Shown one piece after another: positions 47,827 to 58,165 of a stretch of 64,000 bases of DNA. Origin of the DNA: Filobacillus milosensis (GTDB lineage: Bacteria; Bacillota; Bacilli; Bacillales; Alkalibacillaceae); contig NZ_SOPW01000015.1 of NCBI RefSeq assembly GCF_004402015.1, positions 23,506 to 87,505 on the forward strand. The letters run 5' to 3'. The translations under genes and the position numbers were made by a program. Position 1 is the first letter of the stretch. Every line of letters begins with the position of its first letter. Under the pieces are notes generated by a model. The model ran no database searches, was not told the origin of the DNA, and saw nothing but the letters and a program-made list of their open reading frames with translations.

Positions 47827-48477
47827 TTAATACGTCAGTTCACTGACAGAGAGGTGTCGCTCTAATTTTCGTTTCACACGTTGTAAAGCGTTATCAATTG
47901 ACTTCACATGACGATTTAAAAGAAGTGAAATTTCCTGGTAGGATTGCCCCTCTAAATAAAGTTGAAGTACTTCCCTTTCCAGTTCACTTAAAAGCTCTTC
48001 CATTTTTTCTTCCATATCACCAAATTTTTCGCGGTCGATTAACAGCTTCTCTGGATCTGACGTGTCGTTTTCAGCTATAACGTCTAAGAGAGTTCGGTCA
48101 GATTCTTCGTCATAAATTGGCTTGTCCAACGAGACATATGAATTAAGCGGAATATGCTTTTGCCTGGTCGCCGTTTTAATAGCCGTAATAATCTGCCTGG
48201 TGACACACAGCTCAGCAAAAGCTTTAAACGATGATAGTTTTTCAGATTGGAAATCACGTATCGCTTTGTATAAACCAATCATCCCTTCTTGAACAATGTC
48301 TTCGCGGTCCGCGCCAATTAAAAAATATGTACGGGCTTTAGCGCGAACAAAGCTACGGTATTTGTTTATTAGATAGTCAAGCGCTTGCACATTACCTTCA
48401 TGCACAAATTCGACCACTATTTCATCCTCTAACTCTGACCAATTGCGCTGTATTTCTCTCTCTTCATTGATGCCCAC
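47827..48477 (-). CDS. sigH: SigH, RNA polymerase sigma-30 (sigma-H)
   Basis: Stationary-phase and early sporulation sigma factor. The start is put at GTG 48475-48477, after GGGGGGATC, giving MGINEEREIQRNWSELEDE; an in-frame GTG eight codons upstream would leave almost no leader. Region 2 reads YFLIGADREDIVQEGMIGLY, and region 4 RSYQEIS-like (GQSYQEISLLLNRHVKSIDN). About 216 residues. Has its own promoter behind rae1. Its presence implies a spore-former lineage. Confidence 0.95.
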   Translation of the reverse strand: MGINEEREIQRNWSELEDEIVVEFVHEGNVQALDYLINKYRSFVRAKARTYFLIGADREDIVQEGMIGLYKAIRDFQSEKLSSFKAFAELCVTRQIITAIKTATRQKHIPLNSYVSLDKPIYDEESDRTLLDVIAENDTSDPEKLLIDREKFGDMEEKMEELLSELEREVLQLYLEGQSYQEISLLLNRHVKSIDNALQRVKRKLERHLSVSELTY

Positions 48478-48514
48478 GCCAGATCCCCCCAAGCCGAACA
48501 CTAAATATACCGTT

Positions 48515-48544
48515 ATTATACAGGAATTGTGAATTTTCAGTCAA
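48515..48544 (-). promoter_or_regulatory. Sigma-A promoter of sigH
   Basis: TTGACT (48539-48544) and TATAAT (48515-48520), 18-bp spacer, in the rae1-sigH gap; start expected near 48508. Confidence 0.78.
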
Positions 48545-48555
48545 CTGCTTATTCA

Positions 48556-49065
48556 CTATTTCCCTCCACGTCGCCATTTTTCAAACGCTTTTAGCACATC
48601 ATCACTAAGAGGAATTTTTGATTTAGGTTGTAAGGATTGGTGTTCCTTCACATCATTTTTTATCTCGCTTTGAATTTCTCGCACATCTATTAAAAGTTCT
48701 CTTGCAGATTTTCTTAAAGCACCTTTTGAGAAAATCGTCCATTGTTCTGTATAATCAGATGTTGCCACATATACTTTAGTTCGAACATTCATAACTTCAT
48801 TGACTAGCTTCTCGATGCGTTCATCTGCTGTTTCATTTTCTTTCGTAAAAATAACATCCAAGCGATGCTCTTTTTGTTTTTTCTCTGTCCCTTTAACACC
48901 ATATGCATCAAAAACCACAATGACTCGATAACCTGTGTAAGCTTGATATTCAGCTAACATCTCCACTAACTTTGCTCTTGCTTCTTCTAATTTATAGTCT
49001 TTTAACTCTCGTAATTCCGGCCAATCCCCAATCATATTGTACCCATCTACAACTAGTACAATCAT
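48556..49065 (-). CDS. rae1: Rae1, ribosome-associated NYN/PIN-like endoribonuclease (YacP)
   Basis: Cleaves certain mRNAs in the ribosomal A site. NYN-domain start MIVLVVDGYNMIGDWPELRE with the conserved acidic residue; further conserved VVFDAYGVKGTEKKQ and VATSDYTEQWTIFSKGA. 169 residues. It follows rlmB by 6 nt. Confidence 0.92.
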   Translation of the reverse strand: MIVLVVDGYNMIGDWPELRELKDYKLEEARAKLVEMLAEYQAYTGYRVIVVFDAYGVKGTEKKQKEHRLDVIFTKENETADERIEKLVNEVMNVRTKVYVATSDYTEQWTIFSKGALRKSARELLIDVREIQSEIKNDVKEHQSLQPKSKIPLSDDVLKAFEKWRRGGK

Positions 49066-49071
49066 TCAGAA

Positions 49072-49809
49072 TCACCTAACCGGAAATCGTTTGCGGTAAA
49101 CTTCATACATCATTAAACTGGCAGATACAGAAGCGTTTAATGATGTGACTTTTCCACGCATCGGTAAATTCACTAACCAATCACAATTTTTTAAGACTAG
49201 ACGACTGATTCCTTTACCTTCACTACCGATAACAAGTGCAAGTGGCATATCATAATCCAGCTCACGATAATCCTGATCTCCTTTAGCATCTGTACCGACA
49301 ACCCAAACGCCCTCACTTTTCAAACGGTCAATCGTATGGTTCATGTTTGTTACACGAGCAACAGGAATATATTCAATAGCCCCCGTTGATGCTTTTGCTA
49401 CAGTCTGTGTTAATTGAACGGACCTGCGCTTCGGAATAATAATCCCATGCGCACCTACTGCATCTGCTGTACGCATTATCGAACCTAAATTCCTTGGGTC
49501 TTCAAGCTCATCTAGTAAAATAAAGAAAGGAGATTCATCGCGTTCTTTTGCAAGAGCAAAAAGATCATCAATACTTGCATAAGAGTAAGCAGCAACGGAC
49601 GCAACTACTCCTTGGTGATGGTCAGCGATTTGATCAAGTTTACGCTTAGGAACTTTTTGTACAAATACATTATTCTGTTTGGCCAGCTTAACTATTGGGG
49701 ACTGTGCACGATGTTCCATTGATTCCAAGATCAAAACTTTATTAATGGGACGTCCTGATTTTAACGCTTCAATAACAGAGTTCTTGCCCATAATCCATTC
49801 TTCCGACAT
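49072..49809 (-). CDS. rlmB: RlmB, 23S rRNA (guanosine-2'-O-)-methyltransferase
   Basis: SPOUT enzyme. N-terminal L30e-like substrate-binding part (IMGKNSVIEALKSGRPINKV), then the three SpoU motifs: LEDPRNLGSIMRTADAVGAH, VIGSEGKGISRLV and RGKVTSLNASVSASLMMYE. 245 residues. In the cysE-cysS-mrnC-rlmB-rae1 run. Confidence 0.94.
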   Translation of the reverse strand: MSEEWIMGKNSVIEALKSGRPINKVLILESMEHRAQSPIVKLAKQNNVFVQKVPKRKLDQIADHHQGVVASVAAYSYASIDDLFALAKERDESPFFILLDELEDPRNLGSIMRTADAVGAHGIIIPKRRSVQLTQTVAKASTGAIEYIPVARVTNMNHTIDRLKSEGVWVVGTDAKGDQDYRELDYDMPLALVIGSEGKGISRLVLKNCDWLVNLPMRGKVTSLNASVSASLMMYEVYRKRFPVR

Positions 49810-49810
49810 A

Positions 49811-50212
49811 TTAAGATCTCCTTTCTTCTAAATCTTGAATAGCTTGAGTAACTAAATAATTTAAGCGCTCTGAGTCTTCTTTTAAAAACAAATAACCAAT
49901 AAGCGCTTCAAACGCAGTACTTAAGCGATAGGTTTGTCCATCTGTGCTTTTAGGCGTGTTAGATTTAGCGTTACGTCCTCGTCTAATCACACCTTGCTCC
50001 TCCGTTGATAACAAATCTTCTTCCATCCAATTTTTCAATACATAGGCTTGCGCATCAGCCGAGACGAAAGATACGGCATGTGTGTGAAGTATTTGGGGTT
50101 TTACTTCCCCTTGCCGTATCAAGTATTCTCGGACATATTGTTCATAGACAGCATCGCCCATATAAGCCAACGCCAAACTCTTCATTTGCTTTACATCATT
50201 AGTACTCGTCAT
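49811..50212 (-). CDS. mrnC: Mini-ribonuclease III, 23S rRNA maturation
   Basis: RNase III-like catalytic domain without a dsRNA-binding domain; matures 23S rRNA in Bacillus. ATG at 50212 overlaps the cysS TGA as ATGA. Catalytic-region residues in [17 protein letters not shown] and [10 protein letters not shown]. About 133 residues. Confidence 0.94.
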   Translation of the reverse strand: MTSTNDVKQMKSLALAYMGDAVYEQYVREYLIRQGEVKPQILHTHAVSFVSADAQAYVLKNWMEEDLLSTEEQGVIRRGRNAKSNTPKSTDGQTYRLSTAFEALIGYLFLKEDSERLNYLVTQAIQDLEERRS

Positions 50213-51606
50213 GATCTCTTCCATCTCGTTCCTTGTGGAGTATCTTCTAAAATGATGCCGCGACCCTTCAAGTCATCTCTGATTTCATCAGCACGCTGAA
50301 AATTACGGTCTTTTCTTGCCTGAATTCGTTCTTCAATTAATGCTTCTATTTCGTCATCTAATAAATCAACCGAGTTTAATGAAAAGCCTAATACAGTCGT
50401 TAATTCCTCAAATAAATCTGTGAATTGATCAATGACATCAGTCGAAGTTTGTTTTTGCTGCGAATATATATTTGATTCTTTAGCCAGTTCAAATAATACT
50501 GAAATCGCATTCGCTGTATTAAAGTCATCATTCATCTCCTGAATGAAGCGTTTCTTTAAATCAGCGATTTTTTCCATCCAATCACTATTATCCTCAGCCA
50601 AGTTCAAGCTCGCTGTTTTACGATGCTGCAAATTCTGGTAAGCCGTTTTAAGACGATCATAACTATTTTTAGCTTCAGCTAAAAGCTCATCACTAAAGTT
50701 AATCGGGTTGCGATAATGGACACTTAGCATGAAGAAGCGCACAATATTTGGGTCATGCTTTTCAACTAAGTCATGCACTAAGATAAAGTTACCCAGCGAC
50801 TTAGACATCTTCTCATTGTCAATTTGAATGTAACCATTATGCATCCAATAGTTTGCAAACGTCGTATCATTATGGCATTCAGATTGAGCAATCTCGTTTT
50901 CATGGTGAGGAAAAGCCAAGTCCTGACCACCCGCATGAATATCAATCGTCTCACCCAGATATTTACGAGCCATCGCAGAGCACTCAATATGCCAACCAGG
51001 TCGGCCTTGCCCCCACGGACTATCCCAGGATATCTCACCAGATTTTGCTTGCTTCCATAATGCGAAATCAATAGGATCATCTTTCTTCTCGCCTACTTGA
51101 ATACGGGCTCCGGAGCGTAGTTCATCTATAGATTGGTGTGATAATTTCCCATATTCATCAAATGAGCGTGTTCGAAAATAAACGTCCCCATCCGCTTCAT
51201 AAGCAAATCCTTTTTCAATTAATTGATCAATAAACTGAATAATATCATCCATCGTTTCTGTCACTCTTGGATGGTGAACCGCTTCTTTAACGTTAAGTTT
51301 AGCAACATCTTCTTTGTAAGCTTTAATAAAACGGTCCGCAATCGTCGGCACTTCTTCATTTAATTCATTAGCTGCTTTAATTAACTTGTCATCTACGTCA
51401 GTAAAATTTAAAACATACTCAACTTCATAGCCACTATATTCAAAGAATCTTCGAACTGTATCAAACACAATAGCAGGACGTGCGTTACCAACATGTATAT
51501 AGTTATAAACGGTCGGTCCGCAAACATACATTTTAATTGTTCCTTCTTCTATTGGATTAAATTCTTCTTTTTGCCTGGTTAACGTATTATAAAGCTTGAT
51601 TGTCAT
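50209..51606 (-). CDS. cysS: Cysteinyl-tRNA synthetase
   Basis: Class I synthetase. [17 protein letters not shown] contains a zinc Cys and the HIGH-type motif near residue 30-40; KMSKSLGN is the KMSKS loop near 270. Zinc residues also in the HIECSAMA segment. 465 residues. It overlaps cysE by 20 nt, so both are under the cysteine T-box. Confidence 0.97.
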   Translation of the reverse strand: MTIKLYNTLTRQKEEFNPIEEGTIKMYVCGPTVYNYIHVGNARPAIVFDTVRRFFEYSGYEVEYVLNFTDVDDKLIKAANELNEEVPTIADRFIKAYKEDVAKLNVKEAVHHPRVTETMDDIIQFIDQLIEKGFAYEADGDVYFRTRSFDEYGKLSHQSIDELRSGARIQVGEKKDDPIDFALWKQAKSGEISWDSPWGQGRPGWHIECSAMARKYLGETIDIHAGGQDLAFPHHENEIAQSECHNDTTFANYWMHNGYIQIDNEKMSKSLGNFILVHDLVEKHDPNIVRFFMLSVHYRNPINFSDELLAEAKNSYDRLKTAYQNLQHRKTASLNLAEDNSDWMEKIADLKKRFIQEMNDDFNTANAISVLFELAKESNIYSQQKQTSTDVIDQFTDLFEELTTVLGFSLNSVDLLDDEIEALIEERIQARKDRNFQRADEIRDDLKGRGIILEDTPQGTRWKRS

Positions 51607-52258
51607 CGTCTTGCACTCCTTTCATGCGCTCTAATTCTTTTTGTAACCTTTCAATTTTCGCTTCTAAATTGTCACATTTTTCAGCTACTGGATCAGGCAA
51701 TTTGTGGTGGTTGAGGTCTTTTCTAACTTTAACACCGTTTTGCACGACCACTTGACCTGGGATACCGACAACGGTTGAATTGTCTGGTACATCTTTAAGG
51801 ACAACAGATCCTGCTCCTACTTTTGCCCATTCACCAATTGTAATGGACCCCAGTACTTTGGCACCTGCTGCAACCAGGACATTATCTTTTAGTGTTGGGT
51901 GGCGTTTACCGCCTTCTTTACCGGTACCACCTAACGTGACACCTTGATAAATTGTGACGTTATCTCCAATTTCACATGTTTCTCCAATGACCACACCCAT
52001 TCCATGGTCAATAAAAAATCTACGACCTATTTTGGCACCTGGGTGTATCTCAATACCAGTAAAAAATCGGCTAACTTGAGAGATCACTCTCGCAATAAAA
52101 AATAGTTTTCTTTTATGAAAAGCATGTGCAACTCGGTGTGACCAGACTGCGTGCACACCAGAATAAGTTAACATGACTTCTAATCGATTACGTGCTGCTG
52201 GATCTTGACCAAAAACAACTTCTACATCTTCTTTTAGTAATTTGAAAAACTTAAACAT
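51587..52258 (-). CDS. cysE: Serine O-acetyltransferase
   Basis: First step of cysteine synthesis: serine plus acetyl-CoA. Left-handed beta-helix hexapeptide repeats from about residue 65 ([20 protein letters not shown]) with the catalytic His, and [14 protein letters not shown]. 223 residues; the tail ends in a charged coil. SD GGGGAGGG 6 nt before ATG. Confidence 0.95.
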   Translation of the reverse strand: MFKFFKLLKEDVEVVFGQDPAARNRLEVMLTYSGVHAVWSHRVAHAFHKRKLFFIARVISQVSRFFTGIEIHPGAKIGRRFFIDHGMGVVIGETCEIGDNVTIYQGVTLGGTGKEGGKRHPTLKDNVLVAAGAKVLGSITIGEWAKVGAGSVVLKDVPDNSTVVGIPGQVVVQNGVKVRKDLNHHKLPDPVAEKCDNLEAKIERLQKELERMKGVQDDDNQAL

Positions 52259-52320
52259 TCATAACCCTCCCCGAATGTATTTAATGACTGAATCATGATG
52301 TTGGAGGAACTAAATATAAA

Positions 52321-52356
52321 AAGCGTCCCTGTCTAATTAATTAGACAGAGACGCTT
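52321..52356 (-). terminator. T-box terminator upstream of cysE
   Basis: AAGCGTCCCTGTCTAA pairs TTAGACAGAGACGCTT (15 of 16 positions) followed by TTTAT on the minus strand. It excludes the antiterminator containing GGAACC. Confidence 0.88.
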
Positions 52357-52560
52357 CAGCGCGGTTCCACTCTGTTTAGAGATTATAAAACCTCTCACTT
52401 AGAGTTGTTAACGAGTACTACCCGCTTCACCTTACTTGATTCAGGCGAAGACTCTGAGGTGCATTTCAAAAGTCAACCTAAAAGCTGCTCTCAGCGCCAC
52501 AGCTTTCTCTGTAATTAGGTAAAACTTTCTACTTTTCCTCATCGACGTTTTAAAATTTAT
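52357..52560 (-). promoter_or_regulatory. T-box riboswitch, cysteine specifier, for cysE-cysS
   Basis: The minus strand contains the T-box AGAGTGGAACCGCG (52360-52373), a long stem I region and the segment GAAATGCACC, in which TGC (Cys codon) is the likely specifier followed by the usual A. Uncharged tRNA-Cys should stabilise the antiterminator and raise cysE-cysS. A -10 TATAAT at 52569-52574 lies just upstream with no strong -35. Confidence 0.92.
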
Positions 52561-52592
52561 ATACTGCTATTATATACGATAATCCTATAATG

Positions 52593-54068
52593 TTACGAAT
52601 GATTTAACTCGCCAACGATTTTATTTAAACGATTCATCACCGTACGTTGTCCTAATAAGTGAATCGCATTAGGTAATTCCGGTCCATGCTGCTGGCCAGT
52701 TACCGCAACACGAATTGGCATAAATAACTTCTTACCTTTGTTACCTGTTGTCTTTTGAGTCGCTTTAATCGCAGCCTTAATATTTTCCGGTGTGAACTCT
52801 TCCATTTGACCAATCTCAATTTGCAGGTGACTTAACATGTTAGGAACGTGTTCTTGATTTAACACTTCCATTTCGTTTTCACCGTAGTCGATTTCTTCTT
52901 TAAAGAATAATTCAGTAAGTTCAACAATTTCAGCACCGTAATTAAGCTGTTCTTTATATAAACCAATTAACTCTTCTACCCATTTACGATCTTCACCAGA
53001 TACGTTTTCATCGACTTTACCAGCCTTGATTAAATGTGGTAGAGCAAGATCAATTACACGCTCTATAGAGCTAGACTTAATATATTGGTTATTCATCCAT
53101 TTCAATTTACCCGTGTCAAAAACAGCCGGCGAAGTAGATAATCGTTCAGGGTCAAAGATTTCAATAAATTCTTCTCTGGTGAATAACTCTTCCTCACCTT
53201 TTGGAGACCAGCCAAGAAGTGTGATGAAATTAAATAATGCTTCTGGTAAATAACCTAAATCAGCATACTGTTCAATAAATTGAATAATAGACTCATCGCG
53301 TTTACTTAACTTTTTACGCTCTTCGTTCACAATTAATGTCATGTGAGCAAATGTTGGAACCTCCCAACCAAACGCTCGGTAAACCATCATCTGTTTAGGT
53401 GTATTAGAAATATGGTCTTCACCACGTAGAACGTGTGTGATTTTCATTAAATGATCATCTACTGCCACCGCAAAGTTATAAGTCGGTGTGCCGTCCTTTT
53501 TCATAATGACCCAATCACCAAAATCACTTGATTCAAATGTAATGTCACCTTTAACGATATCATCAAACTGATACGTTTCATTTTCAGGCACGCGAATTCG
53601 AATACTTGGTTTACGGCCTTCATTTTCAAATGCTTTTATTTGTTCAGCGGTTAAATCACGGTGCGCGCCAGAATATTTAGGCGCTAAACCTTGCGCACGT
53701 TGTTCTTCACGTTCAGCATCAAGCTCATCTTCTGTCATATAACATTTATACGCTAAACCACGTTCAAGTAGTTCATCAACATACTTTTTATAAATGTCTA
53801 AGCGTTCCATTTGGCGGTATGGACCGTGGTCACCTCCAACATCGACACTCTCATCCCAATCAATACCTAACCATTTTAAATACTTCAGCTGGCTTAAGTC
53901 GCCACCCTCTACATTACGTTTCTGGTCAGTATCTTCAATACGAATTACAAACTTACCATTTGTACTTCTGGCAAATAAATAGTTGAAAAGTGCCGTTCTC
54001 GCATTACCAATATGCAAATGACCTGTTGGGCTCGGCGCGTAACGTACACGTACATTTTGACCTGTCAT
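52593..54068 (-). CDS. gltX: Glutamyl-tRNA synthetase
   Basis: Class I synthetase. HIGH motif in [16 protein letters not shown] at residue 9-24, KLSKR in [10 protein letters not shown] near 255. 491 residues. In Bacillaceae GltX usually also charges tRNA-Gln, corrected by GatCAB; that is family knowledge, not visible here. It follows ispDF by 49 nt. Confidence 0.97.
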   Translation of the reverse strand: MTGQNVRVRYAPSPTGHLHIGNARTALFNYLFARSTNGKFVIRIEDTDQKRNVEGGDLSQLKYLKWLGIDWDESVDVGGDHGPYRQMERLDIYKKYVDELLERGLAYKCYMTEDELDAEREEQRAQGLAPKYSGAHRDLTAEQIKAFENEGRKPSIRIRVPENETYQFDDIVKGDITFESSDFGDWVIMKKDGTPTYNFAVAVDDHLMKITHVLRGEDHISNTPKQMMVYRAFGWEVPTFAHMTLIVNEERKKLSKRDESIIQFIEQYADLGYLPEALFNFITLLGWSPKGEEELFTREEFIEIFDPERLSTSPAVFDTGKLKWMNNQYIKSSSIERVIDLALPHLIKAGKVDENVSGEDRKWVEELIGLYKEQLNYGAEIVELTELFFKEEIDYGENEMEVLNQEHVPNMLSHLQIEIGQMEEFTPENIKAAIKATQKTTGNKGKKLFMPIRVAVTGQQHGPELPNAIHLLGQRTVMNRLNKIVGELNHS

Positions 54069-54117
54069 AAAAAAATCTCCTTTCCGTTCTTATCCATTGT
54101 TTATTATTGTACACAAT

Positions 54118-55305
54118 TTATTGTTTTCGTTGTATTAAAATTGTTGCTTGCGAGGCAATTCCTTCTTTACGTCCTGTAAAACCAAGTTTTTCAGTTGTTG
54201 TTGCCTTCACATTAACCTGAGATAAATCAGCTTTCAATAGTTTTGCAACCTGCTGCCTTATGTCATCTATATAAGGGGCCATTTTCGGTGCTTGAGCAAT
54301 CACAGTACAGTCCACATTACCCAGTTCAAAGCCTTTGGATTCGACCATTTCCCAAACTTCTTGTAAAAGCTGTTTCGAGTCAAAGTCTTTAAAAGCAGAA
54401 TCTGTATCAGGAAAATGTTTTCCGATATCTCCCTCACCGATTGCGCCTAGTGCAGCATCAGCAATCGTATGTAACAATACATCGGCATCAGAATGACCCA
54501 ATAAACCTTTGTCATAAGGTATTTCGACTCCACCTATAATACAAGGTCTACCCTCAACCAATTGATGCACATCAAACCCTTGTCCGATTCTGATCAATTC
54601 ATCTTCCTCCCTTGATTGATCTGACCTATTTATTTTTAGCATATTTTCAGCTTTTTGTATATCCTCAGGATTAGTAATTTTAAAATTATTATAACTGCCA
54701 CGTACAACGGCTGCAGAATGCTCAATTCCTTCAAGCAATGCTACATCATCAGTCGCGTAATATTGATGTTCGTACGCAAATTCATGCGCTCTTTTTAGTA
54801 GATTATAAGTAAACGCTTGGGGTGTTTGAGCAGCCACTAATTGATTACGGTTAAGCGTTTGAATACGACCTTCGTTTTCAATTTGCTTAATTGTATCTGT
54901 CACAGGTACACCTAAAAAAGCTGCCCCATGTTTTTTTGTCTCATCATATAAGTTATGTAACTCTTCTACTGATACGAATGGGCGAGCACCATCATGAATG
55001 AACGTAATCATTTCTTCATCCAATTGCAAGACACCTTGTCGCACACTATCTTGGCGCTCTTTGCCGCCGTCAATGAGCTTTTTTATTTTTTTAAAAGAGC
55101 TGCTTTGGATTAAATCGCTCATAATTTCACGTTCATCTGTATGGATGACGACGTAGATAGCTTCACACCAATCATCTTTTTCAAATACTTGTAATGTAAG
55201 CTCAATTAATGTTTGGCCGCCGATTTTAATCAATTGTTTATTTTTCCCGGCATTCATTCTTTTACCTTGACCTGCGGCTAAGACAATCACTTGGTATTTA
55301 GACAT
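54118..55305 (-). CDS. ispDF: IspDF fusion: MEP cytidylyltransferase / ME-cPP synthase
   Basis: Two MEP-pathway enzymes in one frame of 395 residues. Residues 1-225: IspD, with the CTP-binding [13 protein letters not shown] loop, [10 protein letters not shown] and PVTDTIKQ. Residues 237-395: IspF, with metal residues in [24 protein letters not shown], and [16 protein letters not shown]. The linker is about a dozen polar residues. ATG at 55305 follows AGGAGAGG. In Bacillus these are two adjacent genes. The fused frame keeps an SD (AAGGGAGG, 54606-54613) 8 nt before an in-frame TTG (54595-54597) where IspF normally begins. Confidence 0.93.
   Translation of the reverse strand: MSKYQVIVLAAGQGKRMNAGKNKQLIKIGGQTLIELTLQVFEKDDWCEAIYVVIHTDEREIMSDLIQSSSFKKIKKLIDGGKERQDSVRQGVLQLDEEMITFIHDGARPFVSVEELHNLYDETKKHGAAFLGVPVTDTIKQIENEGRIQTLNRNQLVAAQTPQAFTYNLLKRAHEFAYEHQYYATDDVALLEGIEHSAAVVRGSYNNFKITNPEDIQKAENMLKINRSDQSREEDELIRIGQGFDVHQLVEGRPCIIGGVEIPYDKGLLGHSDADVLLHTIADAALGAIGEGDIGKHFPDTDSAFKDFDSKQLLQEVWEMVESKGFELGNVDCTVIAQAPKMAPYIDDIRQQVAKLLKADLSQVNVKATTTEKLGFTGRKEGIASQATILIQRKQ
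54595..54613 (-). promoter_or_regulatory. Internal ribosome binding site and TTG within ispDF
   Basis: AAGGGAGG, an 8-nt spacer, then TTG ATC AGA ATC GGA, which aligns with the MFRIG start of separate IspF proteins. It could allow a free 159-residue IspF to be made besides the fusion, or be a relic of the unfused state. Confidence 0.6.
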
Positions 55306-55330
55306 AATTCCCTCTCCTGTATACATAAAT

Positions 55331-55385
55331 AAAGGTTGACCTACCAATTCATTTGTAATGCAACAAATGGATAGCGTCAACCTTT
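55331..55385. terminator. Long hairpin between yacL and ispDF
   Basis: AAAGGTTGAC and GTCAACCTTT form a 10-bp outer stem; ATTTGT/ACAAAT extends it inside. On the minus strand it is followed only by ATTTATG, so it is a weak terminator or a processing/stability hairpin just ahead of the ispDF SD. Confidence 0.5.
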
Positions 55386-55400
55386 TATTTTAATGAACAA

Positions 55401-56492
55401 TTATTGCGCCTTTTCAAGTGCTTTTGGTTTTGCGAAAATCATACGTCCCGCTGAAGTTTGTAAAACACTTGTGACAATGACGTCAATGGTATCTCCAATG
55501 TAGTTTTTACCATCTTCTACTACAATCATTGTGCCATCATCCAAATAAGCTACACCTTGTTTTTCTTCTTTACCAGCTTTAATCACTTGAACGTCCATTT
55601 CTTCACCTGGTAAAACAATCGGTTTAACTGCATTTGCTAAGTCATTAATGTTTAAGACTGTAACATTCTGAAACTCTGAAACTTTATTTAAATTATAATC
55701 ATTCGTAACAAGAACACCATCTAATAACTTCGTTAACTTAACTAACTTACTATCAACTTCACTAATCTCTTCGAAGTCACCTTCATAGATTTGAACCTCA
55801 ACCAGGGATTCTTTTTGCAGGCGGTTTAGAATATCCAACCCACGGCGCCCTCGATTTCGTTTAAGAACATCCGAAGAATCCGCAATATGCTGTAACTCTT
55901 CTAAAACAAAATGAGGAATAATTACTGTCCCCTCAAGGAACTTAGTATCGCAAATGTCGGCAATACGACCATCAATGATTACACTCGTATCAAGTATCTT
56001 CGGCTTGATTGCTGAGTCATCACCATCGCCGCCTTTTTCATCCCTTGCTTTTCCTTCTTTACGAGGAACACTAATTAAACTAATAAATTCATTTCTGCGT
56101 TTAAAACCAACTTGGAAACCTAAGTAACCTAAAATAACTGTTACAAAGACTGGTAAAACGTCAGATACAACAGGAATGTTCATATCTTGTAGATAGATGT
56201 TAACTAAAAATGCGATAATTAAACCAACAATTAACCCTAAACTTCCAAATAATAAATCTCCAACTGGCGCTTTTACTAGCTTCTCTTCTATGATTTTCAG
56301 AAAACCAACAATATAATCAACTAGCCAATATGAAATAATAAATAATATAATTGCACCTAATGTCATCCCTAAATAAGGAAATAACCACGCGGGTCCACCA
56401 ACATCCCAGACTTCCAGGAGATCAGGAAAGTACAAATATCCAATAGTACCGCCAGCTATAATAAATAATAACTGAAGAATTTTATTCAGCAA
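55401..56492 (-). CDS. yacL: YacL-type membrane PIN-TRAM protein
   Basis: Four hydrophobic helices in the first 130 residues, then a PIN nuclease-like domain (ILDTSVIIDGRIADICD near 170; VTNDYNLNKVSEF near 260) and a C-terminal TRAM domain (GVAYLDDGTMIVVEDGKNYI). Start at TTG 56490-56492, 8 nt after AGGAGG, giving MLNKILQLLFIIAGG; an upstream GTG sits inside the SD. About 363 residues. Substrate unknown; conserved next to radA and ispD in Firmicutes. Confidence 0.88.
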   Translation of the reverse strand: MLNKILQLLFIIAGGTIGYLYFPDLLEVWDVGGPAWLFPYLGMTLGAIILFIISYWLVDYIVGFLKIIEEKLVKAPVGDLLFGSLGLIVGLIIAFLVNIYLQDMNIPVVSDVLPVFVTVILGYLGFQVGFKRRNEFISLISVPRKEGKARDEKGGDGDDSAIKPKILDTSVIIDGRIADICDTKFLEGTVIIPHFVLEELQHIADSSDVLKRNRGRRGLDILNRLQKESLVEVQIYEGDFEEISEVDSKLVKLTKLLDGVLVTNDYNLNKVSEFQNVTVLNINDLANAVKPIVLPGEEMDVQVIKAGKEEKQGVAYLDDGTMIVVEDGKNYIGDTIDVIVTSVLQTSAGRMIFAKPKALEKAQ

Positions 56493-56563
56493 TGTGTTCA
56501 CCTCCTAAATCTAGCTTTACCAACTTTCCTAAAATCCATAACTCTCGATTTTTGCTTTACTAA

Positions 56564-56592
56564 ATTTTAACATGGCAATGTGGCCTCGTCAA
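56564..56592 (-). promoter_or_regulatory. Probable sigma-A promoter of yacL
   Basis: TTGACG (56587-56592) and TAAAAT (56564-56569), 17-bp spacer, in the radA-yacL gap. A second TTGACA lies further upstream near 56634 with a poorer -10. Confidence 0.6.
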
Positions 56593-56684
56593 AATAAATA
56601 ATTTTATAGTTTAACACCTATTATATTATATGTCAATTGTGTTACAAATAATAATAGTTCTAAACATTCACATTTTGTTCATAT

Positions 56685-58058
56685 TTATTCTAATCCTGCC
56701 TTGAGTGCTTCTTGCACTGAATCTACACCAATTAGCTCTACCCCGTCAGGACCTTTAAAACCGGATAAGTTTTTACGAGGTAAAATAATACGCTTAAAAC
56801 CTAATTTACTCGCTTCTTGTACTCTTTGATCAATACGAGAAACTCGTCTAACTTCACCAGTTAAACCTACTTCACCGATGAAGCAATCGTCAGGCTTAGT
56901 TGGTTGATCACGAAAACTTGATGCGATACTTACAGAAACAGCAAGGTCAATGGCAGGTTCATCAAGTTTCACACCGCCAGCAACTTTAACGTAAGCATCT
57001 TGATTTTGTAACAAAAGTCCGGCCCGCTTTTCTAAAACAGCCATTAATAAAGGCACACGATTGTGATCTAACCCTGTAGCCATGCGGCGAGAGTTACCAA
57101 ACTGGGTTGGCGAAATTAACGCTTGGATTTCAACCAGCATAGGTCTTGTCCCTTCCATCGAAGCTACGACAGTTGACCCGGCTACCCCTTGGGAGCGCTC
57201 TTCCAGAAATATTTCAGAAGGATTACTGACTTCTACAAGGCCCTCTTCTTTCATTTCAAAAATTCCCATTTCATGAGTACTACCAAAACGGTTTTTTACA
57301 CTGCGAACAATCCGAAACGTATGGTGACGCTCACCTTCAAAGTAAAGTACAGAATCAACCATATGTTCAAGAAGTCGAGGTCCGGCAATACTTCCTTCTT
57401 TAGTCACGTGACCTACGATAAAGATTGGAATCCCTTTTGTTTTAGCTAATTTCATTAATGTCCCGGTACATTCGCGAACCTGCGAAACAGAACCCGGCGC
57501 TGATGTGACTGCTTCATGATATACCGTTTGAATCGAGTCAATGACTACTAATGATGGACTCATGTTTTCTACCGCATCAATGATATCGTCTATGTTTGTT
57601 TCTGCCATAATAAATAATTCTTCTTCTGAAATACCTAGACGGTCAGCTCTCAGCTTTGTTTGTTTTTCAGATTCCTCTCCAGATATATATAAAACTTCTA
57701 ATTGTTTTGCAGCTAATTGTGAAGACACTTGTAATAGTAATGTAGACTTACCAATACCCGGATCCCCACCGATTAAAACCAATGACCCTGGCACAATGCC
57801 GCCACCTAATACACGGTTAAACTCTGTCATACCGGTTTCAATCCGTTTTTCTTTTTGTGTTGTTATTTTATTAATGGAACTTGGTTTACTTTTTCGTTCA
57901 GAGCTAACCGACCCTAATGAATGTTTATTAGATTTGGCTGGTCTTACTTTTTCTTCAACCATGGTGTTCCATTGATGACATGCAGGACATCTTCCCATCC
58001 ATTTAGGTGATTCATAACCACATTCTTGACAAAAATAAACTGTCTTAGTTTTAGCCAT
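56685..58058 (-). CDS. radA: RadA, DNA repair/branch-migration ATPase
   Basis: RecA-like helicase acting on recombination intermediates. Zinc finger CQECG...CPAC at residues 10-27, Walker [12 protein letters not shown] near 95, the RadA KNRFGS motif and a Lon-like C-terminal domain ([12 protein letters not shown]). 457 residues. It follows clpC behind a terminator. The usual next gene, disA, is missing. Confidence 0.96.
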   Translation of the reverse strand: MAKTKTVYFCQECGYESPKWMGRCPACHQWNTMVEEKVRPAKSNKHSLGSVSSERKSKPSSINKITTQKEKRIETGMTEFNRVLGGGIVPGSLVLIGGDPGIGKSTLLLQVSSQLAAKQLEVLYISGEESEKQTKLRADRLGISEEELFIMAETNIDDIIDAVENMSPSLVVIDSIQTVYHEAVTSAPGSVSQVRECTGTLMKLAKTKGIPIFIVGHVTKEGSIAGPRLLEHMVDSVLYFEGERHHTFRIVRSVKNRFGSTHEMGIFEMKEEGLVEVSNPSEIFLEERSQGVAGSTVVASMEGTRPMLVEIQALISPTQFGNSRRMATGLDHNRVPLLMAVLEKRAGLLLQNQDAYVKVAGGVKLDEPAIDLAVSVSIASSFRDQPTKPDDCFIGEVGLTGEVRRVSRIDQRVQEASKLGFKRIILPRKNLSGFKGPDGVELIGVDSVQEALKAGLE

Positions 58059-58120
58059 TGAGATTCTCCCTTTCTTGTTTGCGTATGCTTTCCATCTTAA
58101 TCTATGTAAGGAAATTAAAT

Positions 58121-58153
58121 AAAAAAGCAGCCGGAAAACACAACCGGCTGCTT
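58121..58153 (-). terminator. Terminator of the ctsR-clpC operon
   Basis: AAGCAGCCGG pairs CCGGCTGCTT (10 bp, 9-nt loop) followed by TTTTATTT on the minus strand, 13 nt after the clpC stop. Confidence 0.9.
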
Positions 58154-58165
58154 AGATTTGAAGTC

